Source: Homalodisca vitripennis
Taxonomy: Eukaryota > Arthropoda > Insecta > Hemiptera > Cicadellidae
Reading direction: 5' to 3'
Assembly: GCF_021130785.1 (NCBI RefSeq)
Contig: NC_060212.1
Location: forward strand, 145,331,001 to 145,395,000
DNA: 64,000 bases
Shown here: positions 43,858 through 54,507 of the stretch, piece after piece
How the letters are laid out: every line of letters begins with the position of its first letter
How positions within the stretch are numbered: position 1 is the first letter of the stretch
Translations under genes and position numbers: made by a program
The notes under the pieces: generated by a model
Seen by the model: only the letters and a program-made list of their open reading frames with translations
What the model was told of the DNA's origin: nothing
Databases searched by the model: none

Positions 43858-44360
43858 TTAGGCTGAGCAGCATTTTGCAAGCAATGGGAGCAAATAAGTT
43901 AATGTTACTGTTTTATTTTATTTTGTATTTTTGTGTTTTTACTTTATTTTTCTTCTTCTTCAGTAAAGACAGGTTTCATGTAATTTGTATAATTTAAATT
44001 TCGTTGTGATTGGGTGACGAAAAGGCAAAGCGTGAAGTTAACATGAACGTTCTTTAAGTGACCGAAGACGAGCACTAGAAAATTAAAAAAAGTTCTTCTA
44101 AAAGGCAACTTTCAGAAAGTTGTTTCGGTGAATATGTTTTAGTGGGTTGGAGAAGTTATGGTTTATATATAATGAATATTTAATTAAGTTGCAACAATTA
44201 TTGCAATATTTGGCTAACAACCATGACAATCAAACTTTACTTCTTTATAATTCCAGGCCTCCAGACATTTATAAAAGTGGAGAACTGTTTTTGTAATTCA
44301 TATAAACATATAAATGTAGTAATTTCCTTCACCCCAACTAATAAAAAGCCGTATTTTACA
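43858..44360. other. AT-rich stretch upstream of the 44361 exon
   Basis: No repeat or gene recognised. If the exon at 44361 is real, this is intron or upstream region. Confidence 0.35.
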
Positions 44361-44620
44361 GAAGAGTAGTTCCCTTGATGAACGACCGTAGCGAAGTGCA
44401 GCAAGTAGCGTGTGGGTAAAGTGTGTTATTAGAGAGATGATGAAGTCATTGAGCGAGTGTGACTAAAGATACTGCGGCCAATCTACGGCGAGCCATCCCC
44501 ATTAGGCACGGAGCGTAGAGCACAGCTTCCTGCACTCCGAGGATGAGGCCTAGACTCGTCTTCCTGCACTGTTACCTCGTCAAGAAGTTCAAGGTTGGGT
44601 CGGGGACGCTGAAGATGGTG
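44361..44620 (+). CDS. Candidate first coding exon (26 codons), unrecognised
   Basis: An acceptor, CCGTATTTTACAG, ends at 44360. A donor, GGTG|GTGAGC, begins at 44621. Within this GC-raised interval an ATG at 44543 is preceded by an in-frame TAG (44516-44518) and followed by 26 uninterrupted codons: MRPRLVFLHCYLVKKF then KVGSGTLKMV, ending in phase 0. This is the layout of an exon carrying the end of the 5' UTR and the start codon. The next phase-compatible candidate is 45611-45790. The 5' side could join the promoter-like block at 37.8-38.0 kb. Product unknown; could be chance. Confidence 0.35.
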
Positions 44621-45610
44621 GTGAGCATCCAACTGTATATTCACCGTTTAACAGAGACTAGTTTGAAATTTTAATAATACTGAATTCTCTTTTTCTATAA
44701 CACATTTTAAATCTACGTTCAGTACCGATGAAAGGTTGCCCGTGGATCGGATTTGCTATTTTCTAAATATTTGCTTTGTAGCATTTTTCCTCTTCAACAT
44801 CCTCGATTTGATGAAAATCAGTTTTCACAACTTATATTACACATCTTGGCTAATCATTACATCTGTCTTCAAAATGGGTAGAGATTTGACTTGTTTGGGC
44901 TCAGAATGCATAAACGTGAGATGTTGGTAAAATTCATGTACGCATATGGCATCTAACTCCTGATATGGTAAAGCGCACTGGATAATACACAATATATGTT
45001 AATTTTATGTAATTGCGAAGGCTTGACTGTGTAAATATAGAAAGTAGATATTAGCTTCCTGTACTCATAATCTGTCATTACGTACCAGAGAGAATAGAGC
45101 GTACGCTTCATTCCGCTACTTTAAATTCCCGGCGATGCTACGTGATTGAAATTGAGAAGTGAAGGTTTGAAATTTAGGTTCCAATTCTTGTCCTGAGAAA
45201 CATAGACAGACCTTCTTTAATTTGAATTGTCAGGTTAATTCTTTTTAATAAAATTTCGCTGAAATGGTACTATACGATATTTTGTGGATCTTACCATTCT
45301 TTAGTATGATGTGCAGTTGTTGTAGTACAGAATGGAATATCAAACAGCTTCTTGCATTCTGCAATATCATACAACAATATGTATCTCAGAGGCTTGTATT
45401 ACAGACTAGAAACTTGATTATCAGACACACTGAGGTGCTCAAACAGAGCTATAGATGATAGACACACGCTCGAGGTATTTTGGCATGTTGATGGCAAATT
45501 AAACTTCTTAGCCTCCAAAGTTAAGAATTAAAAAATATACATAGGAAATGATGTGTTATTAAAAACATAGTGTGCAGCTTACTAAGATCGGAAATTAATT
45601 ATATTTACAG
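44621..45610. other. Intron-like AT-rich stretch
   Basis: Between the candidate exons at 44361 and 45611. Contains only short unsupported frames. Confidence 0.3.
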
Positions 45611-45790
45611 CCCATTCCAAGCGTACTCAATGGTGTCCTCATAGGCTCTGTAGTGAAAAATCTAACGGTGAAAGCCTTTCCCAACACCGTGGCTGGTGAC
45701 CCAGCGGGCAGCGGGCGAGAGGCTTTATCAGTACATCAACTCCGGTGTGAGGCGTCAACCTATCGGGGCATCGGGCCACGACTGTCATAA
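45611..45790 (+). CDS. Candidate second coding exon, low confidence
   Basis: An acceptor, TTATATTTACAG, ends at 45610. Reading in phase 0, as required by the donor at 44621, gives 59 codons and a TAA: PIPSVLNGVLIGSVVK, NLTVKAFPNTVAGDPAG and so on to GPRLS. No family is recognised. The frame lies in a longer GC-rich island where chance open frames are likely, so this may be non-coding. Confidence 0.2.
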   Translation, partial: PIPSVLNGVLIGSVVKNLTVKAFPNTVAGDPAGSGREALSVHQLRCEASTYRGIGPRLS

Positions 45791-46420
45791 ATTAATAGGC
45801 TCAAGGAGGCCGGAGTAAATCATGTATTTGTCCAGTAACGGAGCTGTCGGGTGGACGGCCCGAGAGTGGTTGAGGTGTCGGTCCTATAATTATCACCCAA
45901 ACTGTGGGAGGCCGGAACCCTCTGATTTATTCAGGTTTGATATTCAATTAGGCACTGTAACCATATAACAAAACGTAGTCGTTATTCCGGCGTTCTCACG
46001 TCTATAACGACTGGCTCCTCGTCGGTTTCACTCGAGTGCCACTTGTTTATGTCCCCGCTTCCATGGATCGTATGACGAAATCCGGCGTTGTTACCAGTGC
46101 CGTTTTAACGCCCAGACCTCGGTTTTCTATTGATTCGGGATTGTTTGGCGGTTTACGCCGTTTTTACGGTCGTCCGTGGTATTTCTCGATAAGTTTAATG
46201 CGCACTAGCCTTTTACCTCCCTAATGGTGCCTAATGCTCACCTTATCCTCGTTTACTGCTGTTATCACAATGTTAAGAATTAATTGCGTACGGTTCGCTA
46301 CACCGGGGCCGCGGGTAAAGTTCAAGATCGCCGTCAAACGCCACTTTTAGCAGGTGGTTCTTATCGGCTCTAAGTGGGTTGGTTCTCGGCGGACACTTTA
46401 TGTTTTCCCAGTAAGACATC
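45640..46420. promoter_or_regulatory. Long GC-raised island, candidate regulatory DNA
   Basis: About 800 bases of raised GC with CGACTGTCATAAATTAATAG, TCCTATAATTATCACCCAAA, and CTTATCCTCGTTTACTGC. AT-rich homeodomain-like words sit in a GC-rich setting. A 62-codon frame (46036-46224) has no domain. Confidence 0.3.
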
Positions 46421-47091
46421 TGCTAATTGTACAAAGCCTTATTTGCGTTGTGCCTTTGATAACTGGAATTAACCTCTCATTTTTCCTAATGTGGTCTTTA
46501 GCATAAGTAATAAGATAAAGAATCTGTATCATTTGCTTATGACTGTGAGTAATGAATTACATTTGAATAATGACTGGAGACTTTTACATTTGAAAACGTT
46601 TTTATCTTACATTCCACATATAGCCTCTGGAAACCTTCAGACCATCTAATCGTACCATACAATCTTCATATTCGGGAAAGAATGCGATCTTCCGGACCAA
46701 TTAATTCATAAATCGTCCAAATTATTCGATCATCTGGATGTTTTTTGGCCAAACCAAGTCTTTGCGAGCTCCATGCTTCCGGGATATCCAGTTACTGGGT
46801 GCACCAAACAGCGAGAGCCATTAAACGTGTAGTTCAACATATTTTCGGATCACGTTTCAGAGGATTTTCTTTAATTTATTTGCTCTGAAACACCGTTTAA
46901 AACAACTGCTGTTTCTATGATAGGGTCAAGTTAGAACTTTTACATGACATGTTGACTTTAACAAAAATTGTCAACGATGGGATTTGGTCTGTTTTAACAG
47001 AAACTTTGAGGCTCATAAGAAAATTAATCCATTTATTGCTTTATTTAAATTGTAATATTATTATTATATTTTGAGACGGAATAATATATAA

Positions 47092-47093
<2 letters not shown>
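46421..47093. other. Background, no supported gene
   Basis: The segment 46630-46850 is less AT-rich and might be an old element, but translation of both strands gives no recognisable motif. Confidence 0.35.

Positions 47094-47144
<51 letters not shown>
47094..47144. repeat. (TA)n microsatellite
   Basis: About 50 bases of uninterrupted TA. Confidence 0.9.
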
Positions 47145-47148
<4 letters not shown>

Positions 47149-48765
47149 CTGTACTTACGCAAAACTCGTTTAAAGCTACCAAAATATAAAATTTCATTTC
47201 ATTCAATTTATTACATAAAAATATTCACCAACTGTTTTTAAGGGTAAATGGAGTAAACATATGATTTTTCAAAATAGATTATTAGTAAGACTAAAATTAG
47301 CCATCTAAACGTATAATATATACAATTTTTTAAATTACAAATTTTTAATCTTAGTAGAATTGGATTTTGAAGTTTCCTTATATTAACAAATAATAAATAA
47401 AACTCTTCGTCTTAGATGAATAAATGTAAATTAATACTTAACTAAGGCAAATAAATATTTTAATATACTACAATTATTTAAAATACATTGCTAATAATAA
47501 ATAACATTATTTAAATGCGAGCTTGAGTTAGAATTTATATTTTTTTAAATGCCCGGCTCTACGCTTTGTAAAGAAACCAAAATACTTTTAAGAATGCGAT
47601 TTTTTGAACTAGTAAGCTAACAATTGAAAACCTACAAAAGTGGTACTTAGCTCCCTTGTTCATAATATACGTTCAATGATGTATGGGACGTTGTAAAATA
47701 TTATAACTGAGACGATATCTTGTTAAATTTCAGTATAAAATCAGGTATTTCATTAAATGGGAAAGCTACCTATATTTTGAAAGCTACAGGCCTATAGGAG
47801 CTTCCTATCTATGATAGCTCTCGTATTCTTTAAGATTCTGATCTTAAGAAACACTTACTATTAGCTACTGGACTAACTGGACTATTTGATGCCCACACCC
47901 AACAGAATTTCCTAGTTTCTGGAATCATCACATCTTGAAGCCATCATGAATCTAGAGGACCCTAAATTCTCGGCTAAGTTCTCGGCTTCTAAATTCACCA
48001 AGTTTCTGAGAAAATAATTACCACCGAGGATAATTCGCAATCAATAAAATTTAGTGCGTACCATTCTTATCACATCCATTATTTTCTGACTATGAACGAG
48101 TAATATAATTTAGAACTCAAAAGTCACTATACAGACTACTGAAACTCAATAACTACCCTGGGCCAAAATTTGTGACATAGATTGATTATGTAGACATATT
48201 TAAAATCAAAGGATGACTAGGTCAATTGCAATGTACAGCACGCATCAGTAAAAAAGCACTTGGGCTTGGAAATCCATCCCCTTCACTTCAAAAATGTTTA
48301 ATATTTCTGTATTGTTATTTGTTTTTTCATACCGTTCATTTAAATGTTTACTAACATTCACGCATCCAATAGTTGTTGCACTTATGTAAATATGGTAAAG
48401 AGAAATGTAATACATTTTCGAAGAGACAAATTAAAATTTTCGCATCTGCAATAAACCTGCAAACCTATTTGACCAATTAAAACGTACTCTTTGTAGTTTT
48501 TTTTTTTAATCTAAATGTTTTACATGTACAAGCATACTGAATAAAGCCCTGCTGAAAAGCATGGATGTAAAAGAAAATATGCACACTTTGTATCTTGAGT
48601 GCTATCAAATTAACGTAATCTTCGAACAATATGACGGCATCCGCCCAAAGGGAACAACTGAATTGATCGCTGTTTAATATGATTAGGGTGAAATTGCTCC
48701 ATTTGGCTTTGAGTGACAAAACAATACGGCAGACAAATACTAATGGCGAGCACCATTCATGAAGA
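47145..48765. other. AT-rich background, no supported gene
   Basis: Nothing recognised. Confidence 0.4.
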
Positions 48766-48769
48766 ATGA

Positions 48770-49110
48770 CTCTGCCCTATTCGAGCAGCGACGCAGCAGG
48801 TTGCCTCTGCCAGCGGGCCGGGCCGGTCGAGTGGGTCGATGGACTTCAGCGTGTTAGCGGGTAGATGACGAGCAGTCCGAGGTTAGGCGGAGGGCGGGGT
48901 TACAGGTCGACTGTTGACAGCTGACTGGACAAATGTGACTGAGACGGAACCTTGTGGTAGGCGACAGAAGACAAGGATATGGCGGGCTGATATCGTGTAC
49001 ATAAGAGTGAGGTCAGAGGTCACGGACGGTGACAGCTGACTGAGTGACTTGACACGCTCCACCTGACAGTCCAACATTGTCAAGCAGAAAGAGATAGACG
49101 TGATCTATGA
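48770..49110. promoter_or_regulatory. GC-raised island, candidate regulatory DNA
   Basis: Includes the GC-rich run CGGGCCGGGCCGGTCGAGTG and repeated GACAGCTGACTG words (48916 and 49031), an E-box palindrome CAGCTG in a shared context. The minus-strand frame 48883-49083 has no domain. Confidence 0.3.
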
Positions 49111-49247
49111 GCGCGCAAATTAAACCTCTATTTTATAAAAGAATCTTAACAGTTAAAACTTTTCTAGAAACGCTAGTTCAAATAAACTATAAATTAGCGT
49201 CTTCCTAGAAAAATGTATTATAATATACTATACATTAATCCACTTAT

Positions 49248-49818
49248 GTTATGAACTCCACATTATAAGGCTATCTTTTTGTTAGAATAATAAATTGTAA
49301 ACTAAAACCATTTTAAAATTCTTTTATTTTAGACACGTGTTTCCGTATAAACCATCTTCAGTGTGAATATTAACCTCTAACTAAATAATTAACAAAACAT
49401 ATAAATATACACCTGTCGACTATTTAAACAGATGTTAAATTTATATGACACAGTTGTAATTTTGATTAGTATTCTGTGTTTAATATTTTTTCAAAGATAG
49501 GATTTGTTTTATTTTTTAAATTGCTATTTAATATGTTGTGAGGATCTTTGTTATAATTTAGATAAATATGTAGTTCTTCTTTCGTGTTTAATTTTTCTCC
49601 TTTCCTTTCAATGTCCAAAATTTCCATGTTCTTTTCAATACTTTTGTAGTTATGTCCAGTTTCTAATAAATGTTCAGCGAAATTTGATTTTATTGTAGAC
49701 ATGTTATTCGTTTTCAAAGCTTGTATATGTTCTTTCACACTGAAGATGGTTTATACCGAAACACGTGTCTGAAATAAAAGAATTTTAAAAGGGTTTTAGT
49801 TTACAATTTATTATTCTA
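49248..49818 (-). mobile_element. Penelope-like element, truncated but complete insertion
   Basis: Flanked by the 14-base duplication ATTAATCCACTTAT (49234-49247 and 49819-49832). Long inverted arms (about 49285-49374 and 49735-49818) enclose a coding remnant. The minus-strand order is: inverted arm at the TSD, body, arm, ~37-base tail, TSD. Inverted terminal copies and a C-terminal GIY-YIG domain are distinguishing features of Penelope-like elements. Each arm carries CACTGAAGATGGTTTATACC then GAAACACGTGTC, which resembles a hammerhead ribozyme core. The reverse transcriptase is gone. Confidence 0.8.
49466..49738 (-). pseudogene. End of Penelope-like GIY-YIG endonuclease
   Basis: The frame starts at the arm junction with KEHIQALKTNN, continues SNFAEHLLETGHNY, MEILDIERKG and EKLNTKEELHIYL, and stops at 49466. 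R/KEH, A.HLLE.GH and the following glutamate in KEELHIYL are the usual second half of the GIY-YIG nuclease at the C-terminus of Penelope-type proteins, which nicks DNA for integration. The first half with the GIY and YIG motifs and the whole reverse transcriptase are missing. No frameshift occurs in what remains. Confidence 0.8.
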
Positions 49819-49832
49819 ATTAATCCACTTAT

Positions 49833-51589
49833 TTATGAAATGACAGAAAGTTTAAGATGCCCCGAGAGCTCTTCAACTGTAGTAAACACAAACTCAAACT
49901 TTTTGAAATGATTTCTATACAGTTAAAACAATTCAGACATATCTTCATTACAATAATTACTGACAACTGCTACGTTTCTTGAACACTTGTGGTAATAAGT
50001 TTACAAAATACCTTTCATTTATCACAAAATTACCTTTGTTCTTTAAAGTGTAATATTGCTAATATTTCATTCTTGTCCAGGTTTGTGTATTATAAAATCT
50101 TATTACAACTCTATTTTGTAATTTTTTTCGTTTTATATAACCGTTTTCGATTGTGCATCACAACGTAGCCTATAAATTTGAAATATTGTGCGAAAATCCT
50201 GGGAGACTTACTTTCCTTCAAGTCAGTGTTAAACTAGCCATTTTTAAGAAAAAAATGGTTTCTCTATATTTTATTTTCAGTGTCTCTATATTTATAACAA
50301 TGTTGACAACTTCAATTAATAATCACCCAGTAATTAAGGAGTATTATTTTATAGAGCACATTTCTCAATTTATTAAAGTTGTCTATACAATTGTACCAAA
50401 ATATTTATATACATATTATGTCTATATAATGTAATGCAGGTTAAAATATACAAATTTAGACAAGTTAGCGGGTGTGTGGACAGAAATCGAAGCTGCGTTT
50501 TAAAGACCAATGTCAATCTTCACAATTGTATCTATTACTTTGTTATTTTTTAGAAATTAAATATCTGAATTACTAATATAAGTTAAAATGTCAAATTATT
50601 GGTGATTTGAATAAAAGAATGAAATACTTTCAGTTCTTTTAAAATCGGTTGGTACAGTAAAAAAATCCATTTTTAATGCATATTAATTGTGCAATACTAA
50701 AAGGTCAGTGTAAGTCTAACGGTTTTTCAATTCCATATTGATTCAAAATATGGATTAATACATTTAAGTTCTATACGCCACTATACAAAGTAATTTAAAA
50801 ACTAAATGAATAAAACAAAGTATCTTTTTTAACTAAGCAAATTTTATATAAACATAAAAACTATTTTTTTTCAAATCGGAAATTCTTTCTAAGAAAAAAT
50901 CTATTCATTGTCAACTTTACTAGTTTAGTGAACGTCGAATGGTTTTAATCGAATGGTGAGCGTATCTAAATGGTTTAGAACACTAAATGAGCAATTTTTA
51001 TAGATAATAAATTGACCGTCAACGACTTAATAAATGTTGTATGAGAATTACCTAATGAGATACAGAGACTGAAAGTCACCAGTTTTAGCCAAAAACTTAT
51101 CAGGACCCTCATATCCTTGATTGCTGCTGATTCTATTTTCATCCACGCATCTACTTGCGCTATAAGCTAAAATAGTACCCGTGATAATCGTATTAGTTTA
51201 TATTTTAACCCCATACTACCTCACATTTTGACTACCACCAACACTAGTAAGTATTACTGACGATCAATATTTTGAAGTACAAATTCCTCTCGGTTTCACA
51301 AAGACCAAGGTCTTTTGCTTATACAATGCAAATCGGCTCTTGGATTTAAGAATAGTAGGCTATACAATATTAAGCACTAAAAGTCACCTATAAAACCCAA
51401 TGTGTATGAACATTATGCTTGAAATATTGACCCAACTATGGAGCACTAGTGGTCTGTAGACCGCCAGATGTCTTCTAGAGCCGTGACGATGTCGGAATTC
51501 AAAGCTTGCCACCAGTCAGATTATGTTAATCGAGGGATTTAAACCTGCAAGGTAGTCAGTTGCTATTCATACGGCTCCTGAATTAGTTT
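49833..51589. other. AT-rich background, no supported gene
   Basis: The 93-codon frame at 50153-50434 lacks recognisable motifs. Nothing else seen. Confidence 0.4.
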
Positions 51590-51740
51590 ATTTAAATAAA
51601 GGACCCCGGAATTTTTATGAAGCTGGCTTAATAAATCTGATCTTGTTAAGGCACGCCAGAGCGGCTGAGTGAGGTGTTGTTCAGAATTGTCCCCTTAATG
51701 CAGCTCTGACTCCTCAGTGCTGCTCTTGGAGAGAAACGAA
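51590..51740. promoter_or_regulatory. Small GC-raised island
   Basis: TTTAAATAAAGGACCCCGGA and GGCTTAATAAATCTGATC in a GC-raised block; no coding potential. Regulatory role is inferred from composition only. Confidence 0.25.
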
Positions 51741-52299
51741 GGAGTAGCAAATTCGGCAAGGAGCGAGTTCTTATCAAGCATTAGATCACTGAAAAACTAC
51801 TGAGGTATCATGTAATGGTCTAGGGCTTTGGGTATAAGAACACTTTTAATGTGTTTTATTTTCATCCACTTCCGATAGGGCTGAAAGGTCACATTTCTTG
51901 CTGTATTAAGAAACATAATTTTTAAATTCGTCTTTGCCTCTAAGACCGATCAGACCTCTAATCGCCCTCAATAATATATATCGATGAATGGTATCAATTT
52001 ACAAAATCGTGACCATGGAAAGGTATGTTCATTTTTTTTCCTGAAAACTACAATTTTTCCTGAAAACAATAGTGAAGAAAAAATTCGTCGGCAACGAAAA
52101 TCAAAGGAGTTACGATTTTTTGAAATCCTCTGAAAACTCTGTTTTTGACAGTACCTCTGGCAATTTTACTGAAATGATGACGTTAATCCTGTCAACGATG
52201 CCTGCCCGCTGCGCAGTGCTGCGCACTGCTTGCTCTTTTAGAAAAAAAATTAACTCGAGCTTGCAAAAGTCGAATCCCAGATCACGTGATGCCCCTGAT
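51741..52299. other. Background, no supported gene
   Basis: A local duplication of TTTTTCCTGAAAAC occurs near 52040-52065, and a palindromic GCTGCGCAGTGCTGCGCACT patch near 52208. No gene. Confidence 0.35.
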
Positions 52300-52301
52300 C
52301 C

Positions 52302-52340
52302 TTAACCCTCCAAGTGTTGTTCGACAAAATTTTGTCGGTT
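52302..52340 (+). repeat. Possible piggyBac-like terminus
   Basis: TTAACCCTCCAAGTGTTGTT followed by the perfect palindrome CGACAAAATTTTGTCG has the same plan as the terminus at 4023 (TTAA, CCC, then a CGAC-type palindrome). No matching opposite end was found, so this is tentative. Confidence 0.3.
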
Positions 52341-52699
52341 ATTTTCCATCTTTAATGCAATAATGCCCGAAAGGCATCAATATAATACAATGATATACTT
52401 TCCCCCCAGTTTATATGCACCTGTGATAATAACACTTGGCTATAAATGCCCAACCCATGAAAAAAAAGTCCATTTTTCATGGTCACGGTATTGTAAATAA
52501 ATACCCGATGAATAGATGAAACATTTATGAGGAATCCTACTAAATGTTCCTTAGGCCTATGCCTTGAATTATCAAAATGTATCTTGAATTTGAAAAACTT
52601 CTTCCATTTCCACACTGAACGCTACAAACTAACAATTATATCGCAACATTCGTGTAAATATCAATCCCAAGCTTACATATGGCCCAGGTGCCCTAACCT

Positions 52700-52990
52700 T
52701 TCATTTGCCGAGGAAGTAGTCCTGTCTTGACGGCAGTCTCTCACATAAATCCTGTCTGCAGCTTTCCTTGCATTAGCACCGCCGTTTACGTCCTGTTCCC
52801 CGCCGTTTCTGGAGCAGTGACGCACATTTATCCTGCCACAGGACGCGGTGTAGGCGTGTGATATTAATGTTCATACACCAAGTACACGGCATATCACGGT
52901 AGCTGGTACTCTGCTATGGACAGGACTCGGTTACGGTTGCTGTCATTGGACATGTCCGTGACTAACGACTGTTGATCGTATTTCATTCAA
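52700..52990. promoter_or_regulatory. GC-raised island, candidate regulatory DNA
   Basis: Contains GTTCCCCGCCGTTTCTGG and ACAGGACGCGGTGTAGGCGT followed by GATATTAATG. No coding potential. Confidence 0.25.
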
Positions 52991-53346
52991 TATCCACTAC
53001 AGTAAAACCGGAAGATTCTAACTATTTCACTTTGCTTCTTGTGATTTTAATAATTATTTACTAAATGCTTGTTGAATTTCGTGTTATGTATTTTATTCAC
53101 TTGTGCGTCAAGGAAGTGGCAGCATTATGTTTATCAACCGTATTTAAAAATACATCCTTGTATTAGAAATAATATGATTATAATATGGAAGTTTTCACTA
53201 TTTGGATTCACAACCACGATAAGTATAAAATAAAAATATTTAGTAATAACAATTTAATAAGCAGGTTATTGACCATTTGTAAGGACATCCCATTAGAAAT
53301 TAATTAGTGAATTGATTAAAACGTAGCTACTAGTATAGAGGTGGAG

Positions 53347-53527
53347 TCCATTAGCACCGAATCCGCAAAACAACGGCGGTCCTATAGCTCCGAATGGTTC
53401 GACGTTCACGGACAGGAGTATAAATAAATTATTCGGAGCTATCGGACTGATGCATTAAAAATTCGAGCTGACACACGATTCTAATTTTTGCCACTAACGG
53501 AGTCAAGGAGTATTCGGAGTTGGCGGA
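53347..53527. repeat. Cluster of four mirrored CCGAAT motifs
   Basis: Two copies read TCCATTAGCACCGAAT (53347) and TCCTATAGCTCCGAAT (53380); two read in reverse, ATTCGGAGCTATCGGA (53431) and ATTCGGAGTTGGCGGA (53512). The inner pair forms a 16-base inverted repeat with one mismatch around a 35-base loop. Function unknown; could be binding sites or part of a foldback element. Confidence 0.7.
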
Positions 53528-53734
53528 CTAGATATATCTACCGGTAGATACTACTTCACCGTAGTTGTAACTACACTACACGTCAAAATACACTTACAAA
53601 GCAACTCAAACCGATCTAGTTGATCCAGATGAAGTTTTTACGTGCTTCTCCTTGTAATTTGTTTGAATGCATAAAGGTTTTATCCTAAGCCTTGATGTAT
53701 TCACCCCAAAAAACCGATGTAACGGTTGTTGGCA

Positions 53735-53992
53735 CTCGTCAGCTGTAACGCCAAACTGTGCGCCACACTGGCATTATCTTGGTGGCGCCCACTAGCGCAC
53801 ACGGCAGCAGTGACAGTGTGAGTCAGCACGATTTGCTGTTACAGCTGTAATGCTATATCCCAATACTCCTTCCTGGTTGTAATAGCAAAATGTTCTGACT
53901 TACTCTGGCACACGTACACTGCCGTGATCGCTGTTGGGCGGCATACTGTACTCACGTGTACACAGTTTGGCCTTACAGCTGACAAGTAGACA
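53735..53992. repeat. Foldback element, ~258 bp with long inverted arms
   Basis: The left arm (ACTCGTCAGCTGTAACGCCA, AAACTGTG, ACACGGCAG, GAGTCAGCA, TTTGCTGTTACA) is mirrored in the right arm (TGTAATAGCAAAATGTTC, TGACTTA, CTGCCGTGATCGCTG, CACAGTTTGGCCTTACAGCT, GACAAGT). Arms of ~120 bases match with indels and substitutions. It looks like a MITE of the foldback type. It lies directly beside the Harbinger pseudogene, but a link is not shown. Confidence 0.7.
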
Positions 53993-54507
53993 TGTTCTAT
54001 GCTAACCATGTAACAGTTACCCAATGTACTAGCCAGTTGTACACCATTTGTTAACATACATATTTTGGGAGCGGGTTTAGGGTAATACATTTATTTTTTT
54101 TAATAAATTACTTCAAGGACAAATAAACTACATTAATATTTCAAAATTACAGAAAATGTCTAAATTTACAAATATTGAAATTTTAATTAAATTCAACATG
54201 ATAACTGTCACTAAAAAGATATGAGAACTTCATAAAATATATTTCATAAAACTACAGTAAATATCTAAACTTATATCGACATTTAAATAAAAAAAAACAA
54301 TATACCATGTCGATTTTGTTCACCATGTCGCTTTGTTGCTATGTTATCGTGAACCTCTATGCCCGCTTCCTCAACAAATTCTTCATCCACATCCTCATCA
54401 AAATTTAGGTCTTTGATGTCTCTTGCAACATTGTGCAGCAAAGCACAGCAGACTATAAGATTTAATACTATCTCCAAGGACACTCTTATGCAGTTTCCAA
54501 GTATTGG

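Noticed and set aside
46036..46224. 62-codon frame in the 45.6-46.4 kb island
   Set aside because: No domain and no splice sites; the island looks non-coding.
50153..50434. 93-codon hydrophobic frame considered as a chemoreceptor piece
   Set aside because: Composition reflects AT-rich codons (Ile, Tyr, Phe, Lys), with no splice signals or receptor motif.
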